NCBI GenBank assembly: GCA_963742345.1 | Contig: CAVULO010000005.1 | Coordinates: forward strand, 62,001-126,000 | Direction: 5' to 3' | Source: Pseudolabrys sp963742345 | GTDB taxonomy: Bacteria > Pseudomonadota > Alphaproteobacteria > Rhizobiales > Xanthobacteraceae | Length of the DNA stretch: 64,000 nt | Part shown: positions 25,960-34,511 of the stretch, piece after piece | Position numbering within the stretch: the first letter of the stretch is position 1 | Layout: every line of letters begins with the position of its first letter | Program-made: the position numbers and the translations under genes | Notes under the pieces: model-generated | The model's database searches: none | What the model was told of the DNA's origin: nothing | What the model saw: only the letters and a program-made list of their open reading frames with translations

Positions 25960-28917
25960 GAGTGTAGCACTTGGAGCCGCCGCCACGCTCATCGCCATCA
26001 CGCGGGCGACGTGGGCAGCTTCCCGGTCGCTGCCATCGTGAATCTGGTGCCGGCAGGAGGTGCCGTCGGCCACGATCAGCACGTCGGCCTCAGCCCTGCG
26101 CACCGCGGGCAGCAACGACAATTCGCCCATCTTGCGCGAGACGTCGATGGTCTCGGCGGCGTAGCCAAACGCGCCGGCCATGCCGCAGCAACTCGATTCT
26201 ATCGTCTCGACGGTAAGCTGCGGAATGAGCCGGAGCGTACTCTCGACCGCGCCCATGGCGTCGAATGCCTTCTGATGACAATGGCCATGGAGCAGCGCCT
26301 TTTTCGGCAGCGGACCGAGCGGCAAGTTCAGTTGGCCGTTCTCGTGCTCGCGGGCGAGAAATTCCTCGAACAAAAATGCATTCGCCGCCAGCGCGTCAAC
26401 CGTCTCGCCCTTGAACAAAGCCGGCAATTCATCGCGAAATGTAAGCAGGCAGCTTGGCTCGAGGCCTATAACCGGCAGCCCACGTGCGACATAGGGTGCG
26501 AGTGCGTCCAGTGTGCGCTGGATCTCACGCCGCGCTTCATCGACCAGGCCAACTGAGAGGAATGTACGGCCGCAGCACAGCGGCCGGGCGTCGGCATCTG
26601 CCGGCAGCGGCGCGTAGACGCGATAGCCCCCGGCGACCAGCACACTCAACGCGTCGTCCAGGTTCTCGCGCTCGAAATAGCGGTTGAACGTATCGGCGAA
26701 CAGCACAACTTCGCGGGCAGCCGCGTTCTGCTCCGCCGGCGCGTAACGCCAGTCGGATCGGTCGCGATACGTATCCTGGCGCCATTTCGGCAGACTGCGG
26801 CGCGACGAAAAGCCGGCCACCAATTGCGAGGCCTTGCGCAACATCGCGCTGCGGTCGCGCATGTTGACGATATGATGCCAATGCGCGGCGTAAGGGGCAT
26901 AGTGCGGCAGGAAACCAACCAGCTTGTCGTGCACCGAGAGTTCGAACTTTGCGGCCCGCGCGGCCTGCACTTCGATTTTCATACGCGCCATGTCGACGCC
27001 CGTCGGGCACTCGCGGCGGCAGGCTTTGCACGACACGCAGAGCTTGAGCGTCTCAGCCATTTCATCGGAGATGAGCGCGGCCCCGCCGAGTTGCCCGCTG
27101 ATGGCCAGTCGCAGCGTGTTGGCGCGGCCGCGCGTGACGTCGCGTTCGTCGCGGGTAACGCGATAGCTCGGGCACATCACCCCGCCGGTCAATTTGCGGC
27201 AGGCGCCGTTATTGTTGCACATCTCGACGGCGCCTTGAAAACCGCCACCGGCGCCCGGATAGGCCGACCAGTCGAGCTGCATCTTGATCGGCTCACCGTG
27301 ATAGCCCGGCGGGTAACGGAACAGGCTGCGGTCGTCGAATTTCGGCGGCCGCACCACCTTGCCCGGATTGTAAAGGCCTTTGGGGTCGAAGCGGTCCTTC
27401 ACCTCTTCAAAGGCACGCGCGAGCCGCGAACCGAACATCGGCTCATTGAACTCAGAGCGCACCAGGCCGTCGCCGTGCTCGCCCGAATGTGAACCCTTGT
27501 ATTCGCGCACCATGGCGAAGGCCTCTTCGGCGATTTCGCGCATGGCATGCACATCTTTCTCCTGCCGCAGATTAAGGATCGGCCGCACATGCAGGCAGCC
27601 TGAGCCGGCATGCGCATACCAGGTGCCGCGCGTGCCGTGCTTCTCGAAAATCTGCGTGAGACGCGAGGTATAGTCGGCGAGATGTTCGAGTGGGACCGCG
27701 CAGTCTTCGACAAAGGAAACCGGTTTACCCTCCTCCTTCATCGACATCATGATGTTGAGGCCGCTCGTGCGCACGTCCGTGATCGCAGCCTGCAATCCGG
27801 GATTAAGCACCTCGACCACGCCGCCCCACTTTGTGCCGCTCTTGTCCCAGCCGAAGCCGAGATCGCCCATCAACTCCTTGAGTTGCTGGAGCATGCGCAG
27901 ATTGACTTCATGGTCGTCTTCGCCGAATTCGACCAGCAAAATCGCTTCCGGCGTCTCGCGCACGAATTTCTCCAGCGTCGGCCGGAAAATCGGAATCTGG
28001 CGCGCAAGCCCGATCATCGTGCGGTCGATCAGCTCGACTGCAATCGGCTTGAGCCGTACGATGTGCTGCGCCGAATTCATCGCCTCGTGGAAGCTTCTGA
28101 AATGGCAGGCGCCCACGGCGCGGCGCCCGAGCAGAGGCGAAAGCTTCAATTCGACGCGCGTGGAAAAGGCCAGCGTGCCCTCGCCGCCGACCAGCACATG
28201 CGCAAGATTGATGTCGTTCTTGCCCGGCACAAGCGCGTCGAGATTGTAGCCGCCGACGCGTCGCTGAACTTTGGGAAAGCGCGCGGCAATTTCCTCTGCC
28301 TCGCGCGCGCCAATGGCGAGCAGGTCCTTCGCGAGCGGGCGCAAAGGGGCCGGCACATCCTTTAGGTTTCCGCCGATGCGGCCGAAATGTGCGAGCGTGC
28401 CGTCCGCGAGCAGCGCCTCGATCGAGATCACGTTGTCGCGCATCGTGCCGTAGCGCATCGAGCGGCCGCCGCATGAATTGTTGCCGGCCATGCCGCCGAT
28501 GGTCGCACGCGAGGACGTCGAGATATCGACCGGAAACCACAGCCCGTGCGGCTTGAGCTGCCGGTTGAGATCGTCGAGCACGATGCCGGGCTCGACCGTG
28601 CAGCGGGCGCGCTTGACGTCGAGGTCGAGGATCCGCGTGAGGTATTTGGAGCAATCGACGATCAGCGATTCGCCGACGGCCTGCCCGGCCTGCGACGTTC
28701 CGCCGCCACGGGCGAGCACCGTCGCGCCCTCGCTGCGCGCAATCGCTATCGCCTGATCGGCTTCTTCAATGGTGCGCGGCGCCACCACACCGATGGGCAT
28801 AATCTGGTAGTGAGACGCATCGGTGGCGTAGCGGCCGCGCGTGAAAGGGTCGAATTGAACCTCACCAGTCAATTCGGCTTTTAGCCGCCGCTCCAGACCG
28901 GGCATCACTACCGCCAA
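25945..28917 (-). CDS. FAD-linked oxidase / 4Fe-4S fusion protein (glycolate or D-lactate dehydrogenase type)
   Basis: A 990-residue fusion. Residues about 1-230 form a PCMH-type FAD domain (ARGGGTSQAGQAVGES), and 240-530 a FAD-oxidase C-terminal domain (AHAGSGCLHVRP, HSGEHGDGLVRSEF). The rest is a GlcF-like iron-sulfur part with CxxCxxCxxxCP (CVSCKACRRECP), a second cysteine group around CNNNGACR, and CCG-type motifs (CCGRTF, HGHCHQ, CCGMAGAFGY). Such enzymes oxidise 2-hydroxyacids (D-lactate, glycolate, D-2-hydroxyglutarate) and feed the quinone pool. It heads the leftward MetE-like/TTT gene set. The C-terminal residues come from a repeat, so the end may be recently altered. Confidence 0.87.
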   Translation of the reverse strand: MAVVMPGLERRLKAELTGEVQFDPFTRGRYATDASHYQIMPIGVVAPRTIEEADQAIAIARSEGATVLARGGGTSQAGQAVGESLIVDCSKYLTRILDLDVKRARCTVEPGIVLDDLNRQLKPHGLWFPVDISTSSRATIGGMAGNNSCGGRSMRYGTMRDNVISIEALLADGTLAHFGRIGGNLKDVPAPLRPLAKDLLAIGAREAEEIAARFPKVQRRVGGYNLDALVPGKNDINLAHVLVGGEGTLAFSTRVELKLSPLLGRRAVGACHFRSFHEAMNSAQHIVRLKPIAVELIDRTMIGLARQIPIFRPTLEKFVRETPEAILLVEFGEDDHEVNLRMLQQLKELMGDLGFGWDKSGTKWGGVVEVLNPGLQAAITDVRTSGLNIMMSMKEEGKPVSFVEDCAVPLEHLADYTSRLTQIFEKHGTRGTWYAHAGSGCLHVRPILNLRQEKDVHAMREIAEEAFAMVREYKGSHSGEHGDGLVRSEFNEPMFGSRLARAFEEVKDRFDPKGLYNPGKVVRPPKFDDRSLFRYPPGYHGEPIKMQLDWSAYPGAGGGFQGAVEMCNNNGACRKLTGGVMCPSYRVTRDERDVTRGRANTLRLAISGQLGGAALISDEMAETLKLCVSCKACRRECPTGVDMARMKIEVQAARAAKFELSVHDKLVGFLPHYAPYAAHWHHIVNMRDRSAMLRKASQLVAGFSSRRSLPKWRQDTYRDRSDWRYAPAEQNAAAREVVLFADTFNRYFERENLDDALSVLVAGGYRVYAPLPADADARPLCCGRTFLSVGLVDEARREIQRTLDALAPYVARGLPVIGLEPSCLLTFRDELPALFKGETVDALAANAFLFEEFLAREHENGQLNLPLGPLPKKALLHGHCHQKAFDAMGAVESTLRLIPQLTVETIESSCCGMAGAFGYAAETIDVSRKMGELSLLPAVRRAEADVLIVADGTSCRHQIHDGSDREAAHVARVMAMSVAAAPSATLDPSY

Positions 28918-29102
28918 TTTTCTTATCCTTTTTGGGCTGCGCTAGGCCTATGCATAAGGTCTGGTTCGCCTTTGCGGAAAACCGCTTGACCGCAATGTTA
29001 CATTCATAGTTCAACGCCACAAGCGTCGCTCCCTGGCGGGGACGCGCCCGTGGCCAGGCCACGAAATTCCCTTAAATGCTGCCGTTCAGGAGCGGACTGC
29101 CA

Positions 29103-30311
29103 ATGGCTAAGAATTCCTCGCGTACGGTCGGGCGTCATTTTCTCCACATCCCCGGCCCCTCGCCGCTTCCGGATCGCATTCTGCGCGCGATGGACACCCC
29201 CATCATCGACCACCGCGGGCCCGAATTTTCCAGATTGGCCAAGAAGTGCCTGGACGGCATCAAGACCATTTTCAAAACCACGAACCCCGTCATCATTTAC
29301 ACGGCGACCGGAACCGGCGCCTGGGAAGCCGCGCTCGTCAACACGCTGTCGCCCGGCGACAAGGTGTTGATGGTCGAGACCGGCCAATTCGCCGCGCTGT
29401 GGAAGAAGATGGCCGAGAAGCTCGGTCTCGTTCCCGAATTCATTGCCACCGACTGGCGCATCGGCGCCGATCCGGCAGCGATCGAAGCGCGCCTGCGCGA
29501 AGACAAGGGTAAGGAGATCAAGGCGGTCTGCTTCCTGCACAACGAAACTTCGACCGGATGCCTTTCGCCGGTGGCGGAAATTCGCAAGGCAATCGACAAG
29601 GCCGGCCATCCCGCGCTCTTGATGGTGGACACCATTTCCTCGCTGGCGTCGGCGGACTATCGCCACGACGAGTGGGGCGTCGACGTATCCGTCGGCGGCG
29701 CACAGAAGGGTCTGATGCTGCCACCCGGCATGTCGTTCAACGCAGTGAGCGACAAGGCGCTGGCGGCGAACAAGACGTCCAAGCTCACCAAATCGTTCTG
29801 GGCCTGGGACGAAATGATCGCAATGAACAAGATCGGCTTCTTCCCCTACACGCCGGCAACGCAGATGCTGCACGGGCTGGCAACCGGCATCGAGATGCTG
29901 CACGAGGAAGGCCTCGACAACGTGTTCGCACGTCATGACCGTCTTGCCGAAGCGACCCGCCGCGCGATCAAGGCCTGGAATCTGGACATCATCTGCCGGG
30001 ATTCGAAATACTATTCGCCGACGATCACCGCCGTGCTGTTGCCGGAAGGCCACGATGCCGACGCCTTCCGTGCACTGGCGCTTGAGCAGTTCAATATTTC
30101 CTACGGCGCAAGCTTCGGCCGATTTGCCGGCAAGATGTTCCGCATCGGTCATCTCGGCGACATCAACGACGCGATGCTGCTGGGCGGCCTGGCCGCGACC
30201 GAAATGGCGCTCGCACTCGCCAATGTCCCGCACAAGAAAGGCGGCGTGCAGGCGGCGATGGACTATCTCGTCTCCGCGCACAGCAGCGCTGCCAAGCAGG
30301 CGGCGGAGTAG
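29103..30311 (+). CDS. Serine-glyoxylate / alanine-glyoxylate-type aminotransferase
   Basis: A 402-residue class V PLP aminotransferase. It has TATGTGAWEAA (phosphate loop, about 67-77), Asp176 in VDTISS, and the PLP lysine Lys202 in VGGAQKGLMLPPGM. The closest match by eye is serine-glyoxylate aminotransferase of methylotrophs and photorespiration (glyoxylate + serine to glycine + hydroxypyruvate). GGAG lies upstream of the ATG at 29103. It diverges from the 2-hydroxyacid oxidase, and glyoxylate from glycolate would link the two. Other acceptor keto acids are possible. Confidence 0.85.
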   Translation: MAKNSSRTVGRHFLHIPGPSPLPDRILRAMDTPIIDHRGPEFSRLAKKCLDGIKTIFKTTNPVIIYTATGTGAWEAALVNTLSPGDKVLMVETGQFAALWKKMAEKLGLVPEFIATDWRIGADPAAIEARLREDKGKEIKAVCFLHNETSTGCLSPVAEIRKAIDKAGHPALLMVDTISSLASADYRHDEWGVDVSVGGAQKGLMLPPGMSFNAVSDKALAANKTSKLTKSFWAWDEMIAMNKIGFFPYTPATQMLHGLATGIEMLHEEGLDNVFARHDRLAEATRRAIKAWNLDIICRDSKYYSPTITAVLLPEGHDADAFRALALEQFNISYGASFGRFAGKMFRIGHLGDINDAMLLGGLAATEMALALANVPHKKGGVQAAMDYLVSAHSSAAKQAAE

Positions 30312-30335
30312 ATCCGCAATCGCAACCGTTGAACC

Positions 30336-30446
30336 CGTCACCCTGAGGTGGCCGCGCACGTTAGGTGCGCGGCCCTCGAAGGGCGACGGCCGAGGCCGTT
30401 CATCCTTCGAGGCTCGCGCTTCGCGCTCGCTCCTCAGGATGACGGA
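30336..30446. repeat. REP-like repeat, family 2
   Basis: Non-coding stretch between the aminotransferase and the GIY-YIG gene with CCCTGAGGTGGCCGCGC and GCTCCTCAGGATGACGG as outer arms and several nested palindromes (GGCCGAGGCC, TCGCGCTTCGCGC). Confidence 0.7.
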
Positions 30447-30731
30447 TCAAGGCTTTGGCAAGCCGCCACGCCGTTTGGATAATCTGCTTACAGAGCTCCA
30501 ATCCCCCTCGACTAGCGCGCGCTTTTTTGCGCGACCCCATCCCTTCAACTTCCTTTCCATCGCAATTGCGTCCGTGATGCGCTCAAAATACTCCGACCAC
30601 ACAAGCTGAACCGGACGGCGCAATTGCGTATAGCCGGGCCGGATTCCAGATTGATGTTCAGAAACGCGCCGGTTTAGATCTGAGCCCGTCGCACTGCCGA
30701 CATAGTATGAACCATCGGCGCAGCTCAGCAT
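30447..30731 (-). CDS. GIY-YIG nuclease domain protein
   Basis: A 94-residue single-domain protein: YYVGSATG stands for the GIY-YIG strands, with R21/R22 and H25 (DLNRRVSEHQ) and the metal-binding Glu in AMERKLKGW. Small stand-alone GIY-YIG proteins (YhbQ/UPF0213) are common and of unclear role. The ATG at 30731 is used; codons just upstream (SYVY) look like the family N-terminus but are preceded by a stop, so a few residues may be missing or a non-standard start used. It lies 21 bases after the hydrolase gene. Confidence 0.8.
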   Translation of the reverse strand: MLSCADGSYYVGSATGSDLNRRVSEHQSGIRPGYTQLRRPVQLVWSEYFERITDAIAMERKLKGWGRAKKRALVEGDWSSVSRLSKRRGGLPKP

Positions 30732-30752
30732 GTATACATAGGACGCCCATAA

Positions 30753-31562
30753 CTAAGCCGTCTTTGCCCGCTCACTCGTTTGCAAAACACGCGTGACAAA
30801 CTCCGAGATGACCGTGAGCGTCGCTTCGGGCGCTTCTCGCTGTGGCGAGTGGCGCGCGCCCGGCAGCAGCGCGACCTCGACCGGGCAGTAGCACTCCTCC
30901 TGCGCGACTTCGATCTGCCGCACCGTCCCGTATTGGTCGTCCTGGCCCTGCACGATGAGCACCGGCACGCGGATATAGGCAAGAAATTCCGTGATATCCC
31001 ATTTGCGGAAGTCCGGATCGAGCCAGGCGCCGCTCCAGCCATTGAAGGCGTTATCGACATCGGCGTGCCAGCGCGAAAGCCGCGCGCGCAGATCGCCGCT
31101 CTCGTAGGTCTTCTTCGCCTCGACGATGGAGGCGATGCCCCCATCTTCGGTGAAAAAATGCGGCGCGATCAACACGAGGCCGCCGACGCGATGATCCTGA
31201 TGACTGCCGGCATAGATCGCGGTGATCGAGGCGCCGTCGCTGTGGCCGATCAGCAGCCCGCGCCGGAAACCGATCGCATCGAGCAACCGCGGCAACGTCT
31301 GGCGCGCCTCGTCGTGCATAAAGGAGTGCGGCCGCGGCAGCTTCACCAGCGATGATTGGCCGTATCCCGCACGGGAATAAACGAACACACCGGCACCGGT
31401 TGCGGCGGAAAGCTTGTCGGGAAAGTCGGCCCACAGGCCGGCGCTACCGAGCCCTTCGTGGAGCAGCACCAGCGTTGGCGCCTTGTCGGGCCGCGGGCCA
31501 ACGAAGCGGTATTCAAGACGCTGCGGACCGATGTCGAAAAAACCGGAGTTGGCGAATGCCAT
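30753..31562 (-). CDS. Alpha/beta hydrolase
   Basis: A 269-residue alpha/beta-hydrolase with nucleophile Ser108 in GHSDG, an acidic residue in GQDDQYG (about 216) and the catalytic His in GARHSPQ (about 241). The oxyanion region is LLHEGLGS. The ATG at 31562 overlaps the stop of the CoA ligase gene (TAATG), so the two are translated together, suggesting a hydrolase acting before or after CoA-thioester formation of an aromatic or related acid. An ORF reading to 31952 is a read-through of the ligase gene. Confidence 0.85.
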   Translation of the reverse strand: MAFANSGFFDIGPQRLEYRFVGPRPDKAPTLVLLHEGLGSAGLWADFPDKLSAATGAGVFVYSRAGYGQSSLVKLPRPHSFMHDEARQTLPRLLDAIGFRRGLLIGHSDGASITAIYAGSHQDHRVGGLVLIAPHFFTEDGGIASIVEAKKTYESGDLRARLSRWHADVDNAFNGWSGAWLDPDFRKWDITEFLAYIRVPVLIVQGQDDQYGTVRQIEVAQEECYCPVEVALLPGARHSPQREAPEATLTVISEFVTRVLQTSERAKTA

Positions 31563-33169
31563 TAGCGCGAGCCTGGTCCTTCCGCCCTCAATTTGAACCG
31601 CTGGATCTTGCCGGTCGCGGTCTTCGGCAGGTCTTTGCGAAATTCGATCCAGCGCGGATATTTGTAGGGCGCAAGCTTGCGCTTGACGTGCTCCTGCAAG
31701 GCGTGGATTAGCGCATCGCTGGCTTTTTCCGGCGATTTGAGCACCACAAAGGCCTTCGGCTTGACCAGCTTCTGGTCGTCGTTCCAGCCGACCACCGCCG
31801 CCTCCAGCACATCCGGATGCGATGAGAGCGCGGCCTCCACCTCGAACGGCGAGACATACATGCCCGACACTTTCAGCATGTCGTCCTGCCGTCCGCAGCA
31901 GACGTAATAGCCGTCGGCATCCTCGATATATTTGTCGCCGGAACGGGTCCATTCGCCCTGAAAGGTCGAGCGCGATTTCTCGCGGTTGTTCCAGTACATG
32001 ATCGCGCTGGTGGGCCCGCGCACATAAAGCTCGCCCATCTCGCCTTTTTTGACCGGGTTGCCGTCGTCACCGATCAGCTTGATCTCGTAACCCGGCACCG
32101 GCCTGCCGGTGGTGCCGTATTTGGTCGCGCCCGGAGCATTGGTGAGATAAATGTGCAGCATCTCGGTCGTGCCGAGACCGTCGGAAACCTCGACGCCGTA
32201 GCGCTCTTTCCATGTGCGCGCGATTTCTTCGGGCAGCGCCTCGCCGGCGGAAATGCAGCAGCGGATTTTCACTTCACTTTTCTGCGGCGCGTTCGGGCTT
32301 GCAAGAAACGCGGCGTAGAAAGTGGGCACTGCGAAAAACACCGTGATCGGATGCTTGCGCAGCAAGGCCGCGATGCCATCCGGCGTCGGCCGCTCCGCGT
32401 TGAGCACCGTGGTCGCGCCGACCGTGAGCGGAAACGTCATGGCATTGCCGAGGCCGTAGGCGAAAAACAGTTTCGCCACCGAATAGCAGACGTCGCTTTC
32501 CTTCAATCCGGCGACCGGCGTGCCGTAAAGATCGGCGGTGAGCTTGAGGCTCGCATGCACATGCACCGCGCCCTTCGGCTTGCCGGTCGAGCCCGAGGTG
32601 TAGAGCCAGAACGCAATATCGTCGCAAGTGGTTGGCGCTGTGTAGGCTTCCGGCTCGTCCGCACCGATGAGATCCTCGAACAAACGGTATCCGTGCGGAG
32701 TGCTGCCGGAGACGATGACGTGCTCGAGATCCGGGCTTTGCTTGATGAGCTTCTCAAATCTCGGAAAGAGCGCCTCCGACACCACCAGGCATTTCGCCCG
32801 GCTGTCGGCCAGCATGAAACGATAGTCGTCCTCGGTGAGCAGCGTATTGACCGGCACCGCGATGATGCCAGCCTTCAGGCAGCCGAGAAACGCCGTCGGC
32901 CAGTCGATGGTGTCGAGCAGCGCCAGCAACACGCGTTCTTCGCGCTTGATCCCGAGACCGCGCAGCGCGGCGCCGAAACGCGCCACGCGGTCGGCGAGCT
33001 GGCCGTAGGTGTGTGCGCCGCGCGCATCGATATAGGCCGGCTTGTTGGCACGGCCTGCTGCAAGATTATTTTGCAACACGTCGGCGGCAAAGTTGTAGTC
33101 GCGCGGAACGGTCGCCGCAGCCGGCATGTCGTGCGTCGTTTCGGCCGCGGCGGGCGTTGTCATTGTCAT
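31562..33169 (-). CDS. Benzoate-CoA ligase family protein
   Basis: A 535-residue AMP-forming acyl-CoA synthetase of the benzoate/4-hydroxybenzoate-CoA ligase group. Motifs: YTSGSTGKPKG (190-200), GLGTTEMLH, YVRGPTSAIMYWN, the hinge CGRQDDMLKVSGMYVSPFE and the C-terminal catalytic lysine in PKTATGKIQRF (about 524). It would activate an aromatic or other carboxylic acid to its CoA thioester. It sits six bases after the TRAP-type binding-protein gene and is coupled to a hydrolase, pointing to uptake and activation of a carboxylate. Confidence 0.85.
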   Translation of the reverse strand: MTMTTPAAAETTHDMPAAATVPRDYNFAADVLQNNLAAGRANKPAYIDARGAHTYGQLADRVARFGAALRGLGIKREERVLLALLDTIDWPTAFLGCLKAGIIAVPVNTLLTEDDYRFMLADSRAKCLVVSEALFPRFEKLIKQSPDLEHVIVSGSTPHGYRLFEDLIGADEPEAYTAPTTCDDIAFWLYTSGSTGKPKGAVHVHASLKLTADLYGTPVAGLKESDVCYSVAKLFFAYGLGNAMTFPLTVGATTVLNAERPTPDGIAALLRKHPITVFFAVPTFYAAFLASPNAPQKSEVKIRCCISAGEALPEEIARTWKERYGVEVSDGLGTTEMLHIYLTNAPGATKYGTTGRPVPGYEIKLIGDDGNPVKKGEMGELYVRGPTSAIMYWNNREKSRSTFQGEWTRSGDKYIEDADGYYVCCGRQDDMLKVSGMYVSPFEVEAALSSHPDVLEAAVVGWNDDQKLVKPKAFVVLKSPEKASDALIHALQEHVKRKLAPYKYPRWIEFRKDLPKTATGKIQRFKLRAEGPGSR

Positions 33170-33175
33170 GTCTCG

Positions 33176-34264
33176 TTACGCACGGCCCAGCATCTTGACC
33201 TGGAAGGCATCGAAAGTGAGATCGCAGACCTGCCACCACGAATAGCTCTCATTGCGGAAGGCCACCAGATTGTCGTGAATTTTCTTGAAGCGGGGATTAG
33301 CCGCCCCCAGCTCGACATAGGTTTCCTTTGCCGCCTTGTAAGATGCCTCCATGATTTCCGGCGAGAATGCGCGCAGCTGCGTGCCGTTCGCCAGCAGCCG
33401 GCGCATGGCCGGTGGATTGAGGAAATCGTATTTCGCCGTCATCCGCATGCCGGCGTCGCGCGCCGCGTTGGTGAGAACCGCCTGATAGGTCTTGCTCAGG
33501 CCGCTCCACTTTTCGCGATTGACCAGCAGATGAGCGTGCGCGCCACCCTCCCACCAGCCGGGGTAATAGTAATATTTCGCGATCTTGTAGAAACCGAGCT
33601 TCTCGTCGTCGTAAGGGCCGATCCACTCGACGCAGTCGATCGTGCCTTTTTCCAGCGCGGGATAAATGTCGCCGGGTGCGAGCGATTGCGGCACCACGCC
33701 GAGCCTGCTCACCACCTTGCCGGCAAAACCGCCGATGCGGAATTTCAGGCCGTTGAGATCGGCAACGGTATTGATCTCCTTGCGGAACCATCCGCCCATC
33801 TGCGAGCAGGTGTTGCCCATCGGCAGCCCATAACAACCGAAGTCGGCAAACAACGGATCGAGCAGTTCGAGGCCGCCGCCGCGCAGCTGCCAGGCTTCCT
33901 GCTGGCGCGGGTTTAATCCGAACGGCAACGCGGTGGTGAAGGCAAAGGACGGGTCCTTGCCCCAGTAGTAATAGCCGGCGGTGTGGCCGAGCTCGACGGT
34001 GCCCTTCTGTACGGCATCGAGAACCTGCAAGCCGGGCACGATCTCGCCGGCGGCAAAAACCTGGATCTGGAATTTGTTGTCGGTGATGTCGGCGACATTC
34101 TTGGCAAAATCGTCGCAGCAGCCGTACAGCGTATCGAGCGATTTCGGCCAGCTCGCCGTGAGCCGCCATTTGAGCTCCGGCATGGTTTGCGCGATCGCAG
34201 GCGCGGCGATCGCCGAAGCGGCAAGCCCCGCGCCGGCGGTGCGCAGGAATTCACGGCGTTTCAT
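33176..34264 (-). CDS. TRAP transporter substrate-binding protein (DctP family), orphan
   Basis: A 362-residue periplasmic protein with a Tat-like leader (MKRREFLRTAGAG...AQ). It shows the DctP-family features WRLTASWPKSLDTLY, GYYYWGKDPSFAF, and ALEKGTIDCVEWIGPYDD. The last matches the TakP / mannitol-chloroaromatic subgroup, which binds 2-oxoacids, lactate or aromatic acids via calcium. No DctQ/DctM membrane genes are nearby, so it must use remote permeases or act alone. It heads the ligase-hydrolase operon. Confidence 0.85.
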   Translation of the reverse strand: MKRREFLRTAGAGLAASAIAAPAIAQTMPELKWRLTASWPKSLDTLYGCCDDFAKNVADITDNKFQIQVFAAGEIVPGLQVLDAVQKGTVELGHTAGYYYWGKDPSFAFTTALPFGLNPRQQEAWQLRGGGLELLDPLFADFGCYGLPMGNTCSQMGGWFRKEINTVADLNGLKFRIGGFAGKVVSRLGVVPQSLAPGDIYPALEKGTIDCVEWIGPYDDEKLGFYKIAKYYYYPGWWEGGAHAHLLVNREKWSGLSKTYQAVLTNAARDAGMRMTAKYDFLNPPAMRRLLANGTQLRAFSPEIMEASYKAAKETYVELGAANPRFKKIHDNLVAFRNESYSWWQVCDLTFDAFQVKMLGRA

Positions 34265-34511
34265 AACTTTCTCCCGGTTACATTATTGTCTCGCGGCCTT
34301 TGCGGCCGGACGGACGCTTTCGGTGGGATGAGACCCACCGGCTCCAATTGCGCGAATTATGCGAGCCGTGGGCCGCCGCCGCAATGTGATTATATTTCCG
34401 GTCGCAGCGCGGCTATGGCGCTTGTGACCGGCTCGATTGCTGGACCGGCCGGATTTTGCGGTTATGGTGCATCGCCCTCTTTGGCCGCGCACCACGTATG
34501 GGAGTTTTTCG

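Noticed and set aside
29004..30359. A 451-codon leftward ORF
   Set aside because: Antisense to the serine-glyoxylate aminotransferase; no domain signature.
32153..33916. A 587-codon rightward ORF
   Set aside because: Antisense to the CoA ligase and TRAP binding-protein genes, which have full motif support. It is a high-GC shadow frame rich in Arg and His.
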